Of a stretch of DNA of 52,520 nt, positions 12,529 to 25,049 are shown one piece after another. The notes beneath the pieces were generated by a model, which saw only the letters and a program-made list of their open reading frames with translations, was not told the DNA's origin and ran no database searches. Source of the stretch: Cyclospora cayetanensis (taxonomy: Eukaryota; Apicomplexa; Conoidasida; Eucoccidiorida; Eimeriidae). Where the stretch lies: positions 1 through 52,520 of the forward strand of contig NW_020312183.1 in the NCBI RefSeq assembly GCF_002999335.1, in the 5' to 3' direction. Position 1 is the stretch's first letter, and the number at the start of each line of letters is the position of its first letter. The position numbers and the translations under genes are program-made.

Positions 12529-13418
12529 GAGTAGGGTAGTTCTAGCAGGAGCACATAGGCTAGCACTTGGCGTCGCTTTCATGCGGAATTGGTGTGGAGG
12601 CTGGTGAACATTCGGACGCTGTATGACTTAGACAGTGCGCGTTTTGCATTTAATGGTGCGGTGCGTAGAATGTGTTTTTTCCTTCAGCTAATGCATGTAG
12701 ACTCAGGCCAGGTGCTAGCTTCTCTGCTGCAGTGGGATGGCTAGCACTGTTGTTATGTGCAGTGGCACGTTGAGGAGTAGGCTGCCCACTGCATGCGTAG
12801 CCTGTGTCCGTTGAGTGCTGAGATATTATCTATTGCAGTGGGTGAAGGTGAAGGCGAGAATTGGAGGACCGAGCGGCATCCTTGTTCAGGAGCGCCTAAG
12901 CACCTTCGAGTGGCTCTAGTTCTTCCATGTTTTGCTGTTGTGCGTAATGCAGCCTTTTTTGCTAATGCTGCACATTTGCTATGCCGGTTTGCATTGGCAA
13001 TGTCCAGAGAGTGGGTTGTGCAAGGGGAGTGGGGTTTGGGTGTGGGGACGGATAAGCAGCCAATGTGTCGTAGGTGTTGGTTGATGCCACTGGTCCCCTA
13101 CACTTGTCGTCCAGAGTATTACTGCAGACGCGCAGGCATCCGTGCATTTAGGAGACTTCTGCAGGAAGATGCTGAGTGGGCAGATGGTGTGGAAGCCAGT
13201 GGCAGTAGGGCTCCTGTGCTTAAATCTGCGCTGGTGTTGTGTCGTATTGCATGTGTTCAAGGCAACAATATCAATCGCAGCAATACAATGGTTTATGTGA
13301 GTATGGGGCTATGCCGAGTTCGTCCTTCATACGATCCGGATGCTTGTTCCATGGCACGTGTTTGGAGAAGTGGTTGCTTGTGTCAGCGTATGGAATCATT
13401 ATGGGAGCATGGCCATAA
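12529..13418 (+). repeat. Unit 15
   Basis: The length is 890 bp. The alternative block CCTGTGTCCGTTGAGTGCTG replaces the stretch before the TATA-like patch (12791-12838). GGTACC is lost (TTGATGCCACTGG). A four-run G motif lies at 13024-13047. It contains most of the longest open frame in the window (12793..13482, 229 codons). Confidence 0.94.
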
Positions 13419-14323
13419 GACTAGAGTGGTTCTAGGACGTGCACATCGGCTCGCACTTGCCCTCGCTTTGATGCTGAATTGAGCTGCAGGCTGGTGAACA
13501 TTTGGACGCTACATGACTCAGGCAGTGCGCTCTTTGCATGCACAGGTGTGGGGTGTAGTATGTGCTTTTACCTGTAGGTAATGCATATACGCTCAGGCCA
13601 GGTGCTAGCTTCTGTGCTGCAGTGGGATGGCTAGCACTGTTGTATGTGCATTGGCACGTTGAGGAGTAGGCTGTCCACTGCAGTTAAAGTGTGTTTCACT
13701 TGGATGCTCATATATTATCTATTGCAGTGGGTGAAGCTGAAAGCGAGAATTGGAGGACCGAGCGGCATCCTTGTTCAGGAGAGCCGAAGCACCTTCGAGT
13801 GGCTCTGGAGTTCTTCCATGTTTCGCTGTTGTACGTAATGCAGCCTTTGCGCTGATGTTGCGTATTTGCTAATGCTTTTCTGCTTTGGCGATCTTCAGCT
13901 AGTGGGTTGTGCAAGGGGAGTGGGGTTTGGGTGTGGGGGCGGATAAGCAGCCAATGTGTCGTAGGCGTTGTTTTGGTACCACTGGTCCCCTAGACATGTG
14001 TTGCGGAGTGTTACTGGAGAGTCGCAGGCATCCGTGCATTTAGGAAACTTCGACAAGATGTTTCTCAACTGGCAGGTGGTCAGGATGCCAGTGGCAGTAG
14101 GGCTCCTGTACTTAAATCTGCGTTGGTGTCGTCGTGTCGTATTGCATGTGTTCAAAGCAACAATATCAATAGAAGCAATACAATCGCTTATGTGAGTATG
14201 GGGCTATGGCAAGCTATGACAAGTGGACGCTCCTGATGATGGGGACGCTTGTTTCATGGCACTCGTTTGGAGAAGTGGTTAGTTGTTTTAGCATACGGAA
14301 TGTTTATGCGAGGACGGCCATAA
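13419..14323 (+). repeat. Unit 16 (905 bp)
   Basis: The spacer at 14209-14232 is about 10 bp longer than usual (GCAAGCTATGACAAGTGG), and unit 17 shares this. The core is in CCCCTAGAC form, with one extra T before GGTACC. A four-run G motif lies at 13915-13939. Confidence 0.95.
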
Positions 14324-15225
14324 GACTAGAGTGGTTCTAGAACGAGCACATCGGCTAGCACATGGGGTTGCTTTGATGCGGAATGATCTGGAGGCTGGTG
14401 AACATTTGGACGCTGCATGACTCAGGCAGTGCGCTCTCTGCATCCAAAGCTGTGGGGTGTAGAATGTGCTGTTTTTCCTGTAGGTAATGCATATACGCTC
14501 AGGCCAGGTGCTAGCTTCTGTGCTGCAGTGGAATGGCTAGCACTGTTGTGTGTTCAATGGCATGGGAAGGAGTAGGCTTTCCACTGCAGTCAAAGTGTGT
14601 TTCACTTGGATGCTCATATATTCTCTATTGCAGTCGGAGAAACTGAAAGCGAGAATTGGAGGACCGAGCGGCATCCTTGTTCAGGAGAGCCTAAGCACCT
14701 TCGAGTGGCTCTCGTTCTTTCATGTTTCGCTGTTTTACCTAATGCAGCCTCTGCGCTGATGGTGCAGATTTGTTGATTCGAGTTGGGTTGCCGAGTTTCA
14801 GAAAGTGTGTTGTGCAATCTAGGTGGGGTTTGGGTGTAGGGGCGGATAGGCAGCCAATGTGTTGTAGGTGTTGTTTGGTACCACTGGTCCCCTAGATTTC
14901 TGGTGCGGAGTATTATTGGAGACTCGCAGGCATCCGTGCATTTAGGCGACTCTGTCAGGAGGACGCTCAGTTGGCAGATGGTCTGGAAGCCAGTGGCAGT
15001 AGGGCTCCTGTGCTTAAATCTGCGTTGGCATCGTCATGTCGTTTTGCATGTGCTCTTAGCAACAATGTCCATCGGAGCAATAGAACCGCGCTTGTGAGTA
15101 TGGGGTATGCCAAGCTGTGGCAACTGGGCGCTCCGTATGATGGGGACGCTGGTTCCATGGCATGCATTTGGAGAAGTGGTCAGTTGTTTTCAACGTATGG
15201 ATTGTTTATGCGAGCATGGCCATAA
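14324..15225 (+). repeat. Unit 17 (902 bp)
   Basis: It has the extended spacer at 15109-15132, like unit 16. The segment before the G-runs is diverged (TTGATTCGAGTTGGGTTGCC). The core is in CCCCTAGATTTC form. Only three G-runs remain. Confidence 0.94.
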
Positions 15226-16118
15226 GACTAGAGTGGCTCTAGCACGCGCACATAGGCTAGCACATGGCGTCGCTTCAATCCGGAATCGATTCGAAGCTTG
15301 GTGAACATTTGGACGGTGTATGACTCAGGCAGTGCGCTCTTTGCATCCACAGGTGTGGGGCGTAGAATGTGTTTTCCCTGTAGCTAATGCATGTAGGATC
15401 AGGCCAGGTGCTAGCTTCTGTGCTACAGTGGGGTCGCTAGCACTGTTGTTATGTGCAGTGGCACGTTGAGGAGTAGGCTGCTCACTGCACTCAAAGGGTG
15501 TTTCAGTTTGATGCTCATGTATTATCTATTGCATTGTGTGACGCTGAAAGCGACAATTGGACGGCTGAGCGCCATCCTTGTTTAAGAGCGCCTAAGCAGC
15601 TGCTAGTGGGTTGAGTACTTCCATGAATCGCTGTTGTATTTAATGCAGCCTTTGCGCTGATGGTGAACATTTGCTAATGGCATTCTGTGCTGGTAATTTT
15701 CAGCTAGTGGGTTGTGCAAGGGGAGTGCGGTGTGGGTGTGGGGGCGGATAAGGAGCCAGTGTGTCGTAGGTGTTGTTAGGTACCACTGGTCCCCTACACT
15801 TGTGGTCCAGAGTGTTACTGCAGACACGCAGGCGTCTGTGCGTTTAGGGGAGTCTTGCAGGACGATGCTGAGTTGGCAGGTGGTCTGGAAGCCAGTGGGC
15901 ATAGGGCTCCTGTGCTTAAATCTGCGTTGGTGTCGTCGTGTCGTATTGCATGTGCTCAAGGAAACAATATCAATCGCAGCAATAGAACCGCTTATGTAAA
16001 AATGGAGCTATGCCGAAGTAGTGCTTTATAATATGTGGAGGTTTGTTTCATGGCATGTGTTTGGAGCAGTGGTGAGTTCTTTCAAGCGTATGGAACGTTG
16101 ATGGGAGCATGGCCATAA
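15226..16118 (+). repeat. Unit 18
   Basis: The length is 893 bp. After the TATA-like patch it reads GCATTGTGTGACGCTG rather than GCAGTGGGTGAAGCTG. The core is in CCCCTACAC form. The second G-run is broken (GTGCGGTGT). Confidence 0.94.
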
Positions 16119-17015
16119 GACTAGAGTGGTTCTAGCACTTGCACATAGGCTAGCGCTTTGCGTCGCTTTGATGCGAAGTTAATCTGCAGGCTGGTGAACA
16201 TTTGGACGCTGCATTACCTAGAAAGTACGCTTTTTGCGTTTAAAGTTGTAGGGTGTAGAATGTGTTTTTTCCTGTAGGTAATGCATGTAGGCTCAGGCCA
16301 GCACGTAGCTTGGGTAGCGCAGAAGGATGGCTAGCACTTTTGTATGTGCAGTGGCATGATGTTGAGGAGTAGGTTTCCCACTGCTTACATAGCCTGTCTC
16401 CGTTGAGTGCTGAGATACTATCTATTGCAATGGGTGAAGCTGAAAGCGACAATTGGAAGACCGAGCGGCATCCTTGTTCAGGACAGGCTAAGCACCTTCG
16501 AGTGGCTCTGGAGTTCTTTAATGTTTCGCTGTTGTACGTAATGCAGCCTTTGCGCTGATGGTGCGCATTTGCTAATGCCAGTCTGCGTTGGCTATTTTCA
16601 GAAAGTGGGTTGTGCAAAGGGAGTGGGGTTTGGGTGTGGGGGCGGATAAGCAGCCAATGTGTCGTAGGTGTTGTTAGGTACCACTGGTCCCCTAGACATG
16701 TGTGCGGAGCGTTATTGGAGACTTGCAGGCGTCCGTGCGTTTAGGAGACTACGCCAAGATGTTTCTCAACTGGCAGATGGTCAGGAAGCCAGTGGCAGTA
16801 GGGCTCCTGAGCTTAAATCTGCGTTGGTGTCGTCGTGTCGTATTGCATGTGTTCAAAGCAACAATGTCACTAGGAGCAATAGAAGCGCTTATGTGAGTAT
16901 GGGGCTATGCCTAATTGGTGCTCGTTATTATGGGGACGCTTGTTCGACGACATGTTTTCCGTTAAGCGCTCAGTTCTTTCGAACGTATGGAATGTTTATG
17001 GGAGCATGGCCAGAA
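16119..17015 (+). repeat. Unit 19
   Basis: The length is 897 bp. It has the alternative block CCTGTCTCCGTTGAGTGCTG at 16384-16430, the core in CCCCTAGAC form with a 1-bp deletion (ATGTGTGCGGAG), and a four-run G motif at 16619-16642. Confidence 0.94.
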
Positions 17016-17906
17016 GGCTAGCGTGGTTCTAGCACGAGCACAGGCTGGCACTTGGCGTCGCTTTGATGCTGAATTGAGCTGCAGGCTGGTGAGCATTTGG
17101 ACGCTGCATGACTCAGGCAGTGCGCTACTTGCATGCACAGGCGTGGGGTGTAGAATGTGCTTTTTCCTGTAGGTAATGCATGTAGGCTCAGGCCAGATGC
17201 TAGCTTCTGTGCTGCAGTGGGATGGCTAGTACTGTTGTTATGTGCATTGGCACGTTGAGCAGTAGGCTGCCGACTGCATGCGGAGCCTGTGTCCGTTGAG
17301 TGCTGAGATATTATCTATTGCAGTGGCTGACGCTGAAAGCGACAATTCGAAGACCGAGCGCCGTCCTTGTTCAGGAGAGCCTGAGCACGTTCGAGTGGCT
17401 CTAGTTCTTGCATGTTTCGCTGTTGTACGTAATGCAGCCTTTGCGCTGATGGTGCACATTTGCTGATGCGCGTTGGGTTGGCGATTTTCAGAAAGTGGGT
17501 AGTGCAAGGGGAGTGTTGTTCGGGTCTGGGTGCGGATAAGCAGCCAATGTGTCGTGGGTGTTTTTCGGTACCACTGGTCCCCTACACTTGTGTTGCGGCG
17601 TGTGATTGCAGACTCGCAGGCGTCTGTGCGTTAAGGGGAGTCTTGCAGGGCGATGCTGAGTTGGCAGGTGGTCAGGAAGCCAATGGCAGTAGGGCTCCTG
17701 TGCTTAAATGTGCGTTGGTGTCGTCGTGTCGTATAGCATGTGCTCAAAGCAAAAATCTCAGTACGAGCAATGGAGCCGCTTATGTGAGTATGGGGCTATG
17801 CCGAAGTGGTGCTTTATAAGATGTGGAGGTTTGTTTCATGCCATGTGTTTGGAGCAGAGGTGAGTTCTTTCCAGCGTATGGAACGTTTGTTCGAGCGTGG
17901 CCATAA
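17016..17906 (+). repeat. Unit 20
   Basis: The length is 891 bp. It has the alternative block CCTGTGTCCGTTGAGTGCTG at 17275-17323 and the core in CCCCTACAC form. The G-run segment is degraded (GAGTGTTGTTCGGGTCTGGG). Confidence 0.94.
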
Positions 17907-18794
17907 GACTAGAGTGGTTCTAGCGCGAGCACACAGCCTAGCACTTGGCGTCACTTTGATGTGGAATTGATTTGCAGGCTGATGGACATTTGGACGCCGC
18001 ATGACTCAGGGAGTGCGCTCTTTGCATGCACAGGTGTGGGGTGTAGAATGTCTTTTCCTGTAGGTAATGGATGTAGGCTCAGGCCAGGTGCTAGCTTCTG
18101 TGCTGCAGTGGGATGGCTAGCACTGTTGTATGTGCAGCCCGATGTTGAGAAGCAGGCTGCCCACTGCACTCAAACTGTGTTTCACTTGAATGCATATATG
18201 TTATCTATGGCAGTGGGTGAAGGTGAAAGCAACAATTGGAGGACCAAGCGGCATCCTTGTTCAGCAGAGGCTTAGCACCTTCGAGTGGCTCTAGTTCTTC
18301 CATGTTTCGCTGTTGTACGTAATGCAGCCTTTGCGCTGATGGTGCGTCTTTGCTAATGCTTTTCTGCGTTGGCGATTTTCAGGAAGTGGGTTGTGCAAGG
18401 GGAGTGGGGTTTGGGTGTGGGGGCGGATGAGCAGGCAATGTGTTGTAGGTGTTGTTTGGTACCACTGGTCCCCTAGACATGTGTTGCGGAGTGTGATTGC
18501 AGACTCGCAGGTGTCCGTGCGTTAATGGAACTCTGGCAGGACGATGCTGAGTTGGCAGGTGGTCAGGAAGCCAGTGTCAGGAGGGCTCCTGTGCTCAAAT
18601 GTGCGTTGGTGTCGACGTGTCGTATTGCATGTGCTCACAGAAAGAATATCCATAGCAGCAATAGAACCGCTTATGTGAGTACGGGGCTATGCCGAAGTAG
18701 TGATTTATAAGATTGTGGCCGTTGTTCTATGCCATATCATTGCAGAAGTAGTCGGTTTCCAACGTATGGAATCTTTATGCGAGGATGGCCGTAG
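17907..18794 (+). repeat. Unit 21
   Basis: The length is 888 bp. The core is in CCCCTAGAC form with a four-run G motif at 18399-18423. It reads TATGTTATCTATGGCAGTGG before the conserved middle stretch, partly like units 4 and 7. Confidence 0.94.
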
Positions 18795-19685
18795 CACTAC
18801 AATGGTTCCAACTCGAGCACATCGGCTAGGACTTGGCGTCGCTTTGATGGGGAGTCGATGTGGAGGCTGGTAAACATTTGGGCGCTGCATGATTCAGGCA
18901 GTGCGCTCTTTGCATGCACAGGTGTGGGGTGTAGAATGAACATTTTCCGGTAGGTAATGGATGTAGGCTCAGGCCAGGTGCTCGCTTCTGTGCTGCAGTG
19001 GGATGGCTAGCACTGTTGTTATGTGCAGTCACATGCAGAGGAGTAGGCTGCCCACTTCACTCAAATCCTGTCCCCGTTGAGTGCTCATATTTTCTCTTGC
19101 AGTAGGTGACGCTGAAAGCGACAATCGGAGGACCGAGCGGCATCCCTGTTTAGTATAGCCTAAGCACCTTTGCGGTGATTGAGTACTCCCATGTTTCGTT
19201 GTTGTACGTAATGCAGCCATTACGCTGTTGGTGCGTATTCGCTGGTGCCGGTCTGCGTTGGCGATTTTCAGAAAGTGGGTGGTGCAAGGGGACTGGGGTT
19301 TGGGTGTGGGGGCGGATAAGCAGCCAATGTGTCGTAGGTGTTGTTTGGTACCACTGGTCCCCTACACTTGTGGTGCGGAGTGTTACCGCAGATTCGCAGG
19401 CTTCCGTGCGTTTAGGGGAGTCTTGCAGGACGATGCTGAGGTGGCAGGTGGTCAGGAAGCCAGCGGCAGTAGGGCTCCTGTGCTTAAATCTGTGTTGGTG
19501 TCGTCGTGTCGGTTTGGATGTGTTCAAGGCAACAATATCAATAGCAGCAATAGAACCGCTTATGTGAGTATGGGGCTATGCCAAATCGGTGCTTTATAAT
19601 ATGTGGAGGTTTGTTTCATGGCATGTGTTTGGAGAAGTGGTCAGTTGTTTCCAACGTATTGAATGCTTTGCTAGCATATCCTTGA
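18795..19685 (+). repeat. Unit 22
   Basis: The length is 891 bp. The boundary is degenerate (CACTACAATGGTTCCAACTC). A diverged relative of the alternative block lies at 19065-19102 (CCTGTCCCCGTTGAGTGCTC). The core is in CCCCTACAC form and a four-run G motif lies at 19288-19312. Confidence 0.93.
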
Positions 19686-20578
19686 TCTTAGAGTGGTTCT
19701 AGCACGAGCACATAGGCTAGCACTTGGCCTCGCTTCGATGCCGAATGATCTGGAGGCTGGTGAACATTTGGACGCCGCATGACTCAGGCAGTGCGTTGTT
19801 TGTATTCAATGGTGTGGGGTGTAGAATGTGGTTTTTCCTGTAGGTAATGCATGTAGGCTCAGGGCGTCACGTAGCTTCCGTGCTGCAGTGGGATGGGCAG
19901 CGCTGTTGTTAGGTACAGCCGCACGGGGAGGAGTAGGCTGCCCACTGCAATCATAGTGTGTTTCACTTGGATGCTCATATATTATCTATTGCAGTGGGTG
20001 AAGCTGAAAGCGACAATTGGAGTATCGTGTAGCATCCTTGTTCAACAGAGCCTAAACACCTTCGAGTGGCTGGAGTTCTTCCATGTTTAGCTGTTGTACG
20101 TAATGCAGCCTTTGCGCTGATGATGCAATTTTGCTAATGGTACTCTGCGTTGGCAATGTCCAGCTAGTGGGTTGAGCAGGGGGAGTGGGGTTTGGGTGTG
20201 GGTGCTGATACGCAGCCAATGTGTCGTAGGTGTTGTTTGGTACCACTGGTCCCCTACACTTGTGCCGCGGAGTGTTACTGGCGTCTCGGAGGCATCACTG
20301 CGTTTAGGGGGCTCTAGCAGGACGATGCTGAGTTGGCAGGTGGTCAGGAAGCCAGTGGTAGTAGGGCTCCTGTGCTTAAATGTGCGTTGGTGTCGTCGTG
20401 TCGTATTGCATGTGCTCGAAGGAGTAATGTCACTAGGAGCAATAGAGGCGCTTGTGTAAATATGAGACTATGCTGAATTCGGGCTTCTGACGCTGTGGAG
20501 GCTTGTTCCATGGCATGTGTTTGGAGAAGGGATTAGTGGTTCCTAACGTATTGAATGTTTATGGGAGCATGGCCATAC
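19686..20578 (+). repeat. Unit 23
   Basis: The length is 893 bp. The boundary is degenerate (TCTTAGAGTGGTTCTAGCAC). The block AGTATCGTGTAGCATCC at 20021-20037 resembles the right-end variant of units 50, 56 and 57. The core is in CCCCTACAC form and a four-run G motif lies at 20179-20202. Confidence 0.93.
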
Positions 20579-21472
20579 GACTAGAGTGGTTCTAGCACGT
20601 GCACATAGGCTAGCACATGGCGTCGCTTCGATGCGGAGATGATCTGCAAGCTGGTAAACAATTGTACGCTGCATGACTCAGGCCGTACGCTCTCTACATG
20701 CACAGGTGTGGGGTGTAGAATGTGCTTTTTCCTGTAGGTAATGCATGTAGGCTCAGGCCAGGTGCTAGCTTATGTGCTGCAGTGGGATGGCTAGTATTGT
20801 TGTTATGTGCAGTGGCATGAGCACGAGTAGGCTGCTCACTGCAGTCAATGTGTGTTTCACTTGGATGCTCGTATATTATCTATTGCAGTGGGTGACGCTG
20901 AAAGCGACAATTGGAGGACCGAGCGGCATCCTTGTTCAGGAGCGCCTAAGCACCTTCCAGTGGCTCTAGTTCTTGCATGTTTCGCTGTTGTATGTAACGT
21001 AGCCTTTGCGCTGATGTTGCGTATTTGCTAATGCTTTTCTGCGCTGGCTTGTTTCAGGAAGTGTGTTGTGCAAGGGGAGTGGGGTTTGGGTGTGGGGGCG
21101 GATGAGCAGGCAATGTGTTGTAGGTGTTGTTTGGTACCACTGGTCCCCTACACTTGCGCTGCGGAGTGTTACTGCAGACTCGCAGGCGTCTGTGCGTTAA
21201 GGGGACTCTCTCAGGACGATGCTGAGTTGGCAGGTGGTCAGGAAGCCAGTGGCAGTAGGGCTCCTGTGCTTAAATCTGCGTTGGCATCGTCGTGTCGTAT
21301 TGCATGTGCTCATAGCAACAATATCAATAGCAGCAATACAACCGCTTATGTGAGTATGTGGCTCTGCCAAGGTGGTCCTTCATACGATGCGCATGCTTCT
21401 GGTATGGGATGTGTTTGGAGAAGTGGTCAGTTGCTTCCAGCGTATGGACGTTTTGTGCGATGTTGGCCATAA
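20579..21472 (+). repeat. Unit 24
   Basis: The length is 894 bp. The core is in CCCCTACAC form with a four-run G motif at 21074-21098. One forward frame runs 134 codons (21068..21472) through the spacer without a stop; I do not accept it as a gene. Confidence 0.95.
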
Positions 21473-22384
21473 GACTAGACTGGTTCTGTCACGCGCATAT
21501 AGGCTAGCACCTGGCGTCGCTTTGATGCGGAATTGACCTGGAGCTGCGTTATCCATCTGGATGCTGGTGAACATTTGGACGCTGCATGACTCAGGCAGTG
21601 CGCTCTTTGCATGCACAGGTGTGGGATGTAGAATGTGGTTTTTCCTGTAGGTAATGCATGTAGGCTCAGGCCAGCTGATAGCTTCTGTGCTGCAGTGGTA
21701 TCGCTAGCACTGTTGTTATATGCAGTGGGACGTTTAGGAGTAGGCTGCCCAGTGCAGTCAAAGTGTGTTTCACTTGGATGCTCATATATTATCTATTGCA
21801 GTGGCCGATGGTCAAAGCGAGAATTGGAGGTTCCAGCGGCATCCTTTTTTAGGAGAGCCTAAGCACCTTCAGGTGGCTCTTGTTCTTCCATGTTTCGCTG
21901 TTGTACGTAATGCAGCCTTTGCGCTGATGGTGTAGATTTGTTGATGCGCGTTGGGTTGCCGATTCTCAGAAAGTGGGTTGTGCAAGGGGACTGGGGTTTG
22001 GGTGTGGGGGCAGATAAGCAGCCAATGTTTCGTGGGTGTTGTTTGGTACCACTAGTCCCCTAGACTTGTGGTGCAGAGTGTTACTGGACCCGCGCAGGCG
22101 TCCCTGCGTTTAGCGCACTCCGGCGGGACGATGCTGAGCTGGCAGGTGGTCAGGAAGCCAGTGGCACTAGGTCTCCTGTGCTTAAATCTGTATTGGTGTT
22201 GTCGTGTCGTATTGCATGTGCTCAAAGCAGCAGTAGCAAAAGCAGCGATAGAACCGCTTATGTGAATATGGGGCAATGCCGAATTAGTGCTTCATATGAT
22301 CTGTAGGGTTGTTGCGCGACATGTGTTTGGAGAAGTGGTCAGTTGTTTCCAGCATATGGAATCTTTATGGGAGCATGGCCATAC
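21473..22384 (+). repeat. Unit 25 (912 bp)
   Basis: A ~20-bp insertion at about 21544-21563 falls at the same site as those in units 11 and 29. The core is in CCCCTAGAC form and a four-run G motif lies at 21986-22010. Confidence 0.95.
21544..21563 (+). other. Insertion at shared site, unit 25
   Basis: About 20 bp lie between CTGGAG and CTGGTGAAC. The pattern (TTAT..ATC....ATG) loosely matches the unit 11 insertion. Confidence 0.7.
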
Positions 22385-23262
22385 GACTAGAGTGCTTCTA
22401 GCACGAGCACATAGGCTGGCACATGGCGTGGCTTTGATGCGCAATGATCTGGAAGCTGGTGAACATTTGGACGCTGCATGACTCAGGCAGTGCGCTATTT
22501 GTATGCACAGGCGTGGGGTGTAGTCAGTGCCTTTTCCTGTAGGTACTGCATGTAGGCTCAGGCCAGATGCTAGCTTCTGTGCTGCAGTGGAATGGCTAGC
22601 ACTGTTGGTATGTGCAGTGGCACGTTGAGGAGTAGGCTGCGCACTGCAGTTAAAATGTTTTTGATGTGGATGCTCATATATTATCTATTGCAGTGGGCCA
22701 ATTGGAGGACCGAGCGGCATCCTTGAACAGGAGAGGCTAAGCACCTTCGAGTGGCTCTAGTTCTTGCATGTTTCGCTGTTGTACGTAATGCAGCCTTTGC
22801 GCTGATGGTGCGTATTCGCTTACGCCTGTCTGCGTTGGCGATTTTCAGAAAGTGGGTTGTGCAAGGGGAGTGGGATTTCTGTGTGGGGGCGGATAAGCAG
22901 CTAATGTGTCGTAGGTGTTGTTTGGTACCACTGGTCACCTAGGCTTGTGCCGCAGAGTGTGATTGCAGACTCGCAGGCATCCGCAGGCTAAGGAGACTCT
23001 GACAAGCCGATGCTGAGTTGGCAGGTGGTCAGGAAGCCAGTTGTAGTAGGGCTCCTGTACTTAGGTCTGCGTTGGCATCGTCGTGTCGTATTGCCTGTGC
23101 TCACAGCAACAATGTCGATAGCAGCAATAGAATCGCTTATGTGAGTATGGGGCTATGCCTAATTGGTGCTTTATAAGATGTGGAGGCTTGTTCTATGGCA
23201 TGTGTTTGGAGAGGTGGTTAGTTGTTTCAGTGTATGAAATCTTTATGGGAGCTTGTTCATAA
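22385..23262 (+). repeat. Unit 26 (878 bp)
   Basis: About 14 bp are missing just after CTATTGCAG (near 22694-22700). The core reads GTCACCTAGGCTTG. Only three G-runs remain (GGGATTTCTGTGTGGGGG). Confidence 0.94.
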
Positions 23263-24156
23263 GACTAGAGTGGTTCCAGCACGCCCACATAGGCTAGCAC
23301 ATGGCGTCGCTTTAATGCGGAATTGATCTGGAGGCTAGTGAACATTTGGACGCTGTATGACTCAGGCAGTACGCTCTTTGCATGCACAGTTTTGGGATGT
23401 AGTATGTGCTTTTTCCTGTAGGTAATGCATGTAGCCTCAGGCCAGGTGCTAGCTTCTGTGCTGCAGTGGGAGGGCTAGCACTTTTGTTATGTGCAGCGGC
23501 ACGTTGAGAAGCAATCTGTTCACTGCAATCAATGTGTGATTGACTTTGATGCTGAGATATTATCTATTGCAGTGGGTGAAGGTGAAATTGAGAATTGCAG
23601 GACCGAGGGGCATCCTTGTTCAGGAGAGCCTAAGCACCTTCGAGTGGCTCTAGTTCTTCCATATTTCGCTGTTGTACGTAATGCAGCCTTTGCGCGGATG
23701 GTGCGTATTTGCTTATGTCTGTCTGCGTTGGCGATTTTCAGGAAGTGTGTTGTGCAAGGGGAGTGGGGTTTGGGTGTGGGGACGGATAAGCAGCCAATGT
23801 GTCGTAGGTGTTGTTTGGTGCCGCTGGTCCCCTAGACATGTGGTGCAGGGTGTTACTGCAGACTCGCAGGCTTCCGTGCGTTAAGGGGACTCTCTCAGGA
23901 CGATGCTGAGTTGGCAGGTGGTCAGGAAGCCAGTGGCAGTAGGGCTCCTGTGCTTAAATCTGCGTTGGCATCGTCGTGTCGTATTGCATGTGCTCAAAGC
24001 AACAATATCAATAGCAGCAATAGAGCCGCTTATGTGATTATGGGGCTATGCCTAATTGGTGCTTTATAAGATGTGGAGGCTTGTCGCATGTTATGTGTTT
24101 GGAAAAGCGGTCAGTTCTTTCGAACGTATGGAATGTTCATGGCAGCATGGCCATAA
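23263..24156 (+). repeat. Unit 27
   Basis: The length is 894 bp. GGTACC is lost (GGTGCCGCTGG). The core is in CCCCTAGAC form. A four-run G motif lies at 23758-23781. The first inverted repeat is intact (GTGCTAGC 23446-23453 with GCTAGCAC 23474-23481). Confidence 0.95.
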
Positions 24157-25049
24157 GACTAGAGTGGTTGCAGCACGAGCACATAGGTTAGCACATGGCG
24201 TCGGTTTGATGCGGAATTGACTCGCAGGCTGGTGAACGATTGGACGCTGCATGACTCAGGCAGTGCGCTATTTGCATGCAGAGGTGTGGGGTGTAGTATG
24301 TGCTTTCTCTTGTAGGTAATGGATGTAGGCTCAGGCCAGTTGCTAGCTTCTGTGCTGCAGTGGGAGGGCTAGCACTTTTGTTATGCGCAGCCCGATGTTG
24401 AGGAGTAGGCTGTGCACTGCAGTCAAAATGTGTTTCACTTGGATGCTCATATATTAGCTATTCCAGTGGGTGAAGCTGAAAGCGAGAATTGGAGGACCGA
24501 GGGGCATCCTTGTTCAGGAGCGCCTAAGCACCTTCGAGTGGCTCTAGTTCTTCCATGTTTCGATGTTGTACGTAATGCAGCCTTTGCGCTGATGGTGCGC
24601 ATTTGCTAATGCTTTTCTGCGTTGGCGATTTTCAGGAAGTGGGTTGTGCAAGGGGAGTGGGGTTTGGGTGTGGGGGCGGATAAGCAGCCAATGTGTCGTA
24701 GGTGTTGTTTGGTACCACCGGTCCCCCAGACATGTGGTGCAGAGTGTTACTACAGACTAGCAGGTATCCCAGCGTTAAGGGGACTCTGGCAGGACGATGC
24801 TGAGTTGGCAGGTGGTCAGGAAGCCAGTGGCAGTAGGGCTCCTGTGCTTAAATCTGCGTTGCTGTCGTCGTGTCGTATTACATGTGGTGAAGGAAACAAT
24901 ATCAATAGCAGCAATAGAACCGCTTATGTGAGTATGGGACTATGCCTTGTTGGTGCTTCAGAAGATGCGTAGGGTTGTTCTATGACATGTGTATGGATAA
25001 GTGGTTAGTTATTTTAGCGTATGGAATCTCTATACGAGGATGTTCATAA
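24157..25049 (+). repeat. Unit 28
   Basis: The length is 893 bp. The core has CCCCCAGAC, so the reading frame is open there (24622..24972, 116 codons). A four-run G motif lies at 24652-24676. ATTACATGTGGTGAAGG is shared with unit 29. Confidence 0.95.

Noticed and set aside
24622..24972. Cys-rich small secreted protein or antigen repertoire with silent cassettes (similar in idea to vls-type systems).
   Set aside because: No frame stays open through a whole unit in most copies, no expressed full-length copy is visible, and variation is not confined to a coding segment. The mosaic pattern is explained by satellite conversion.
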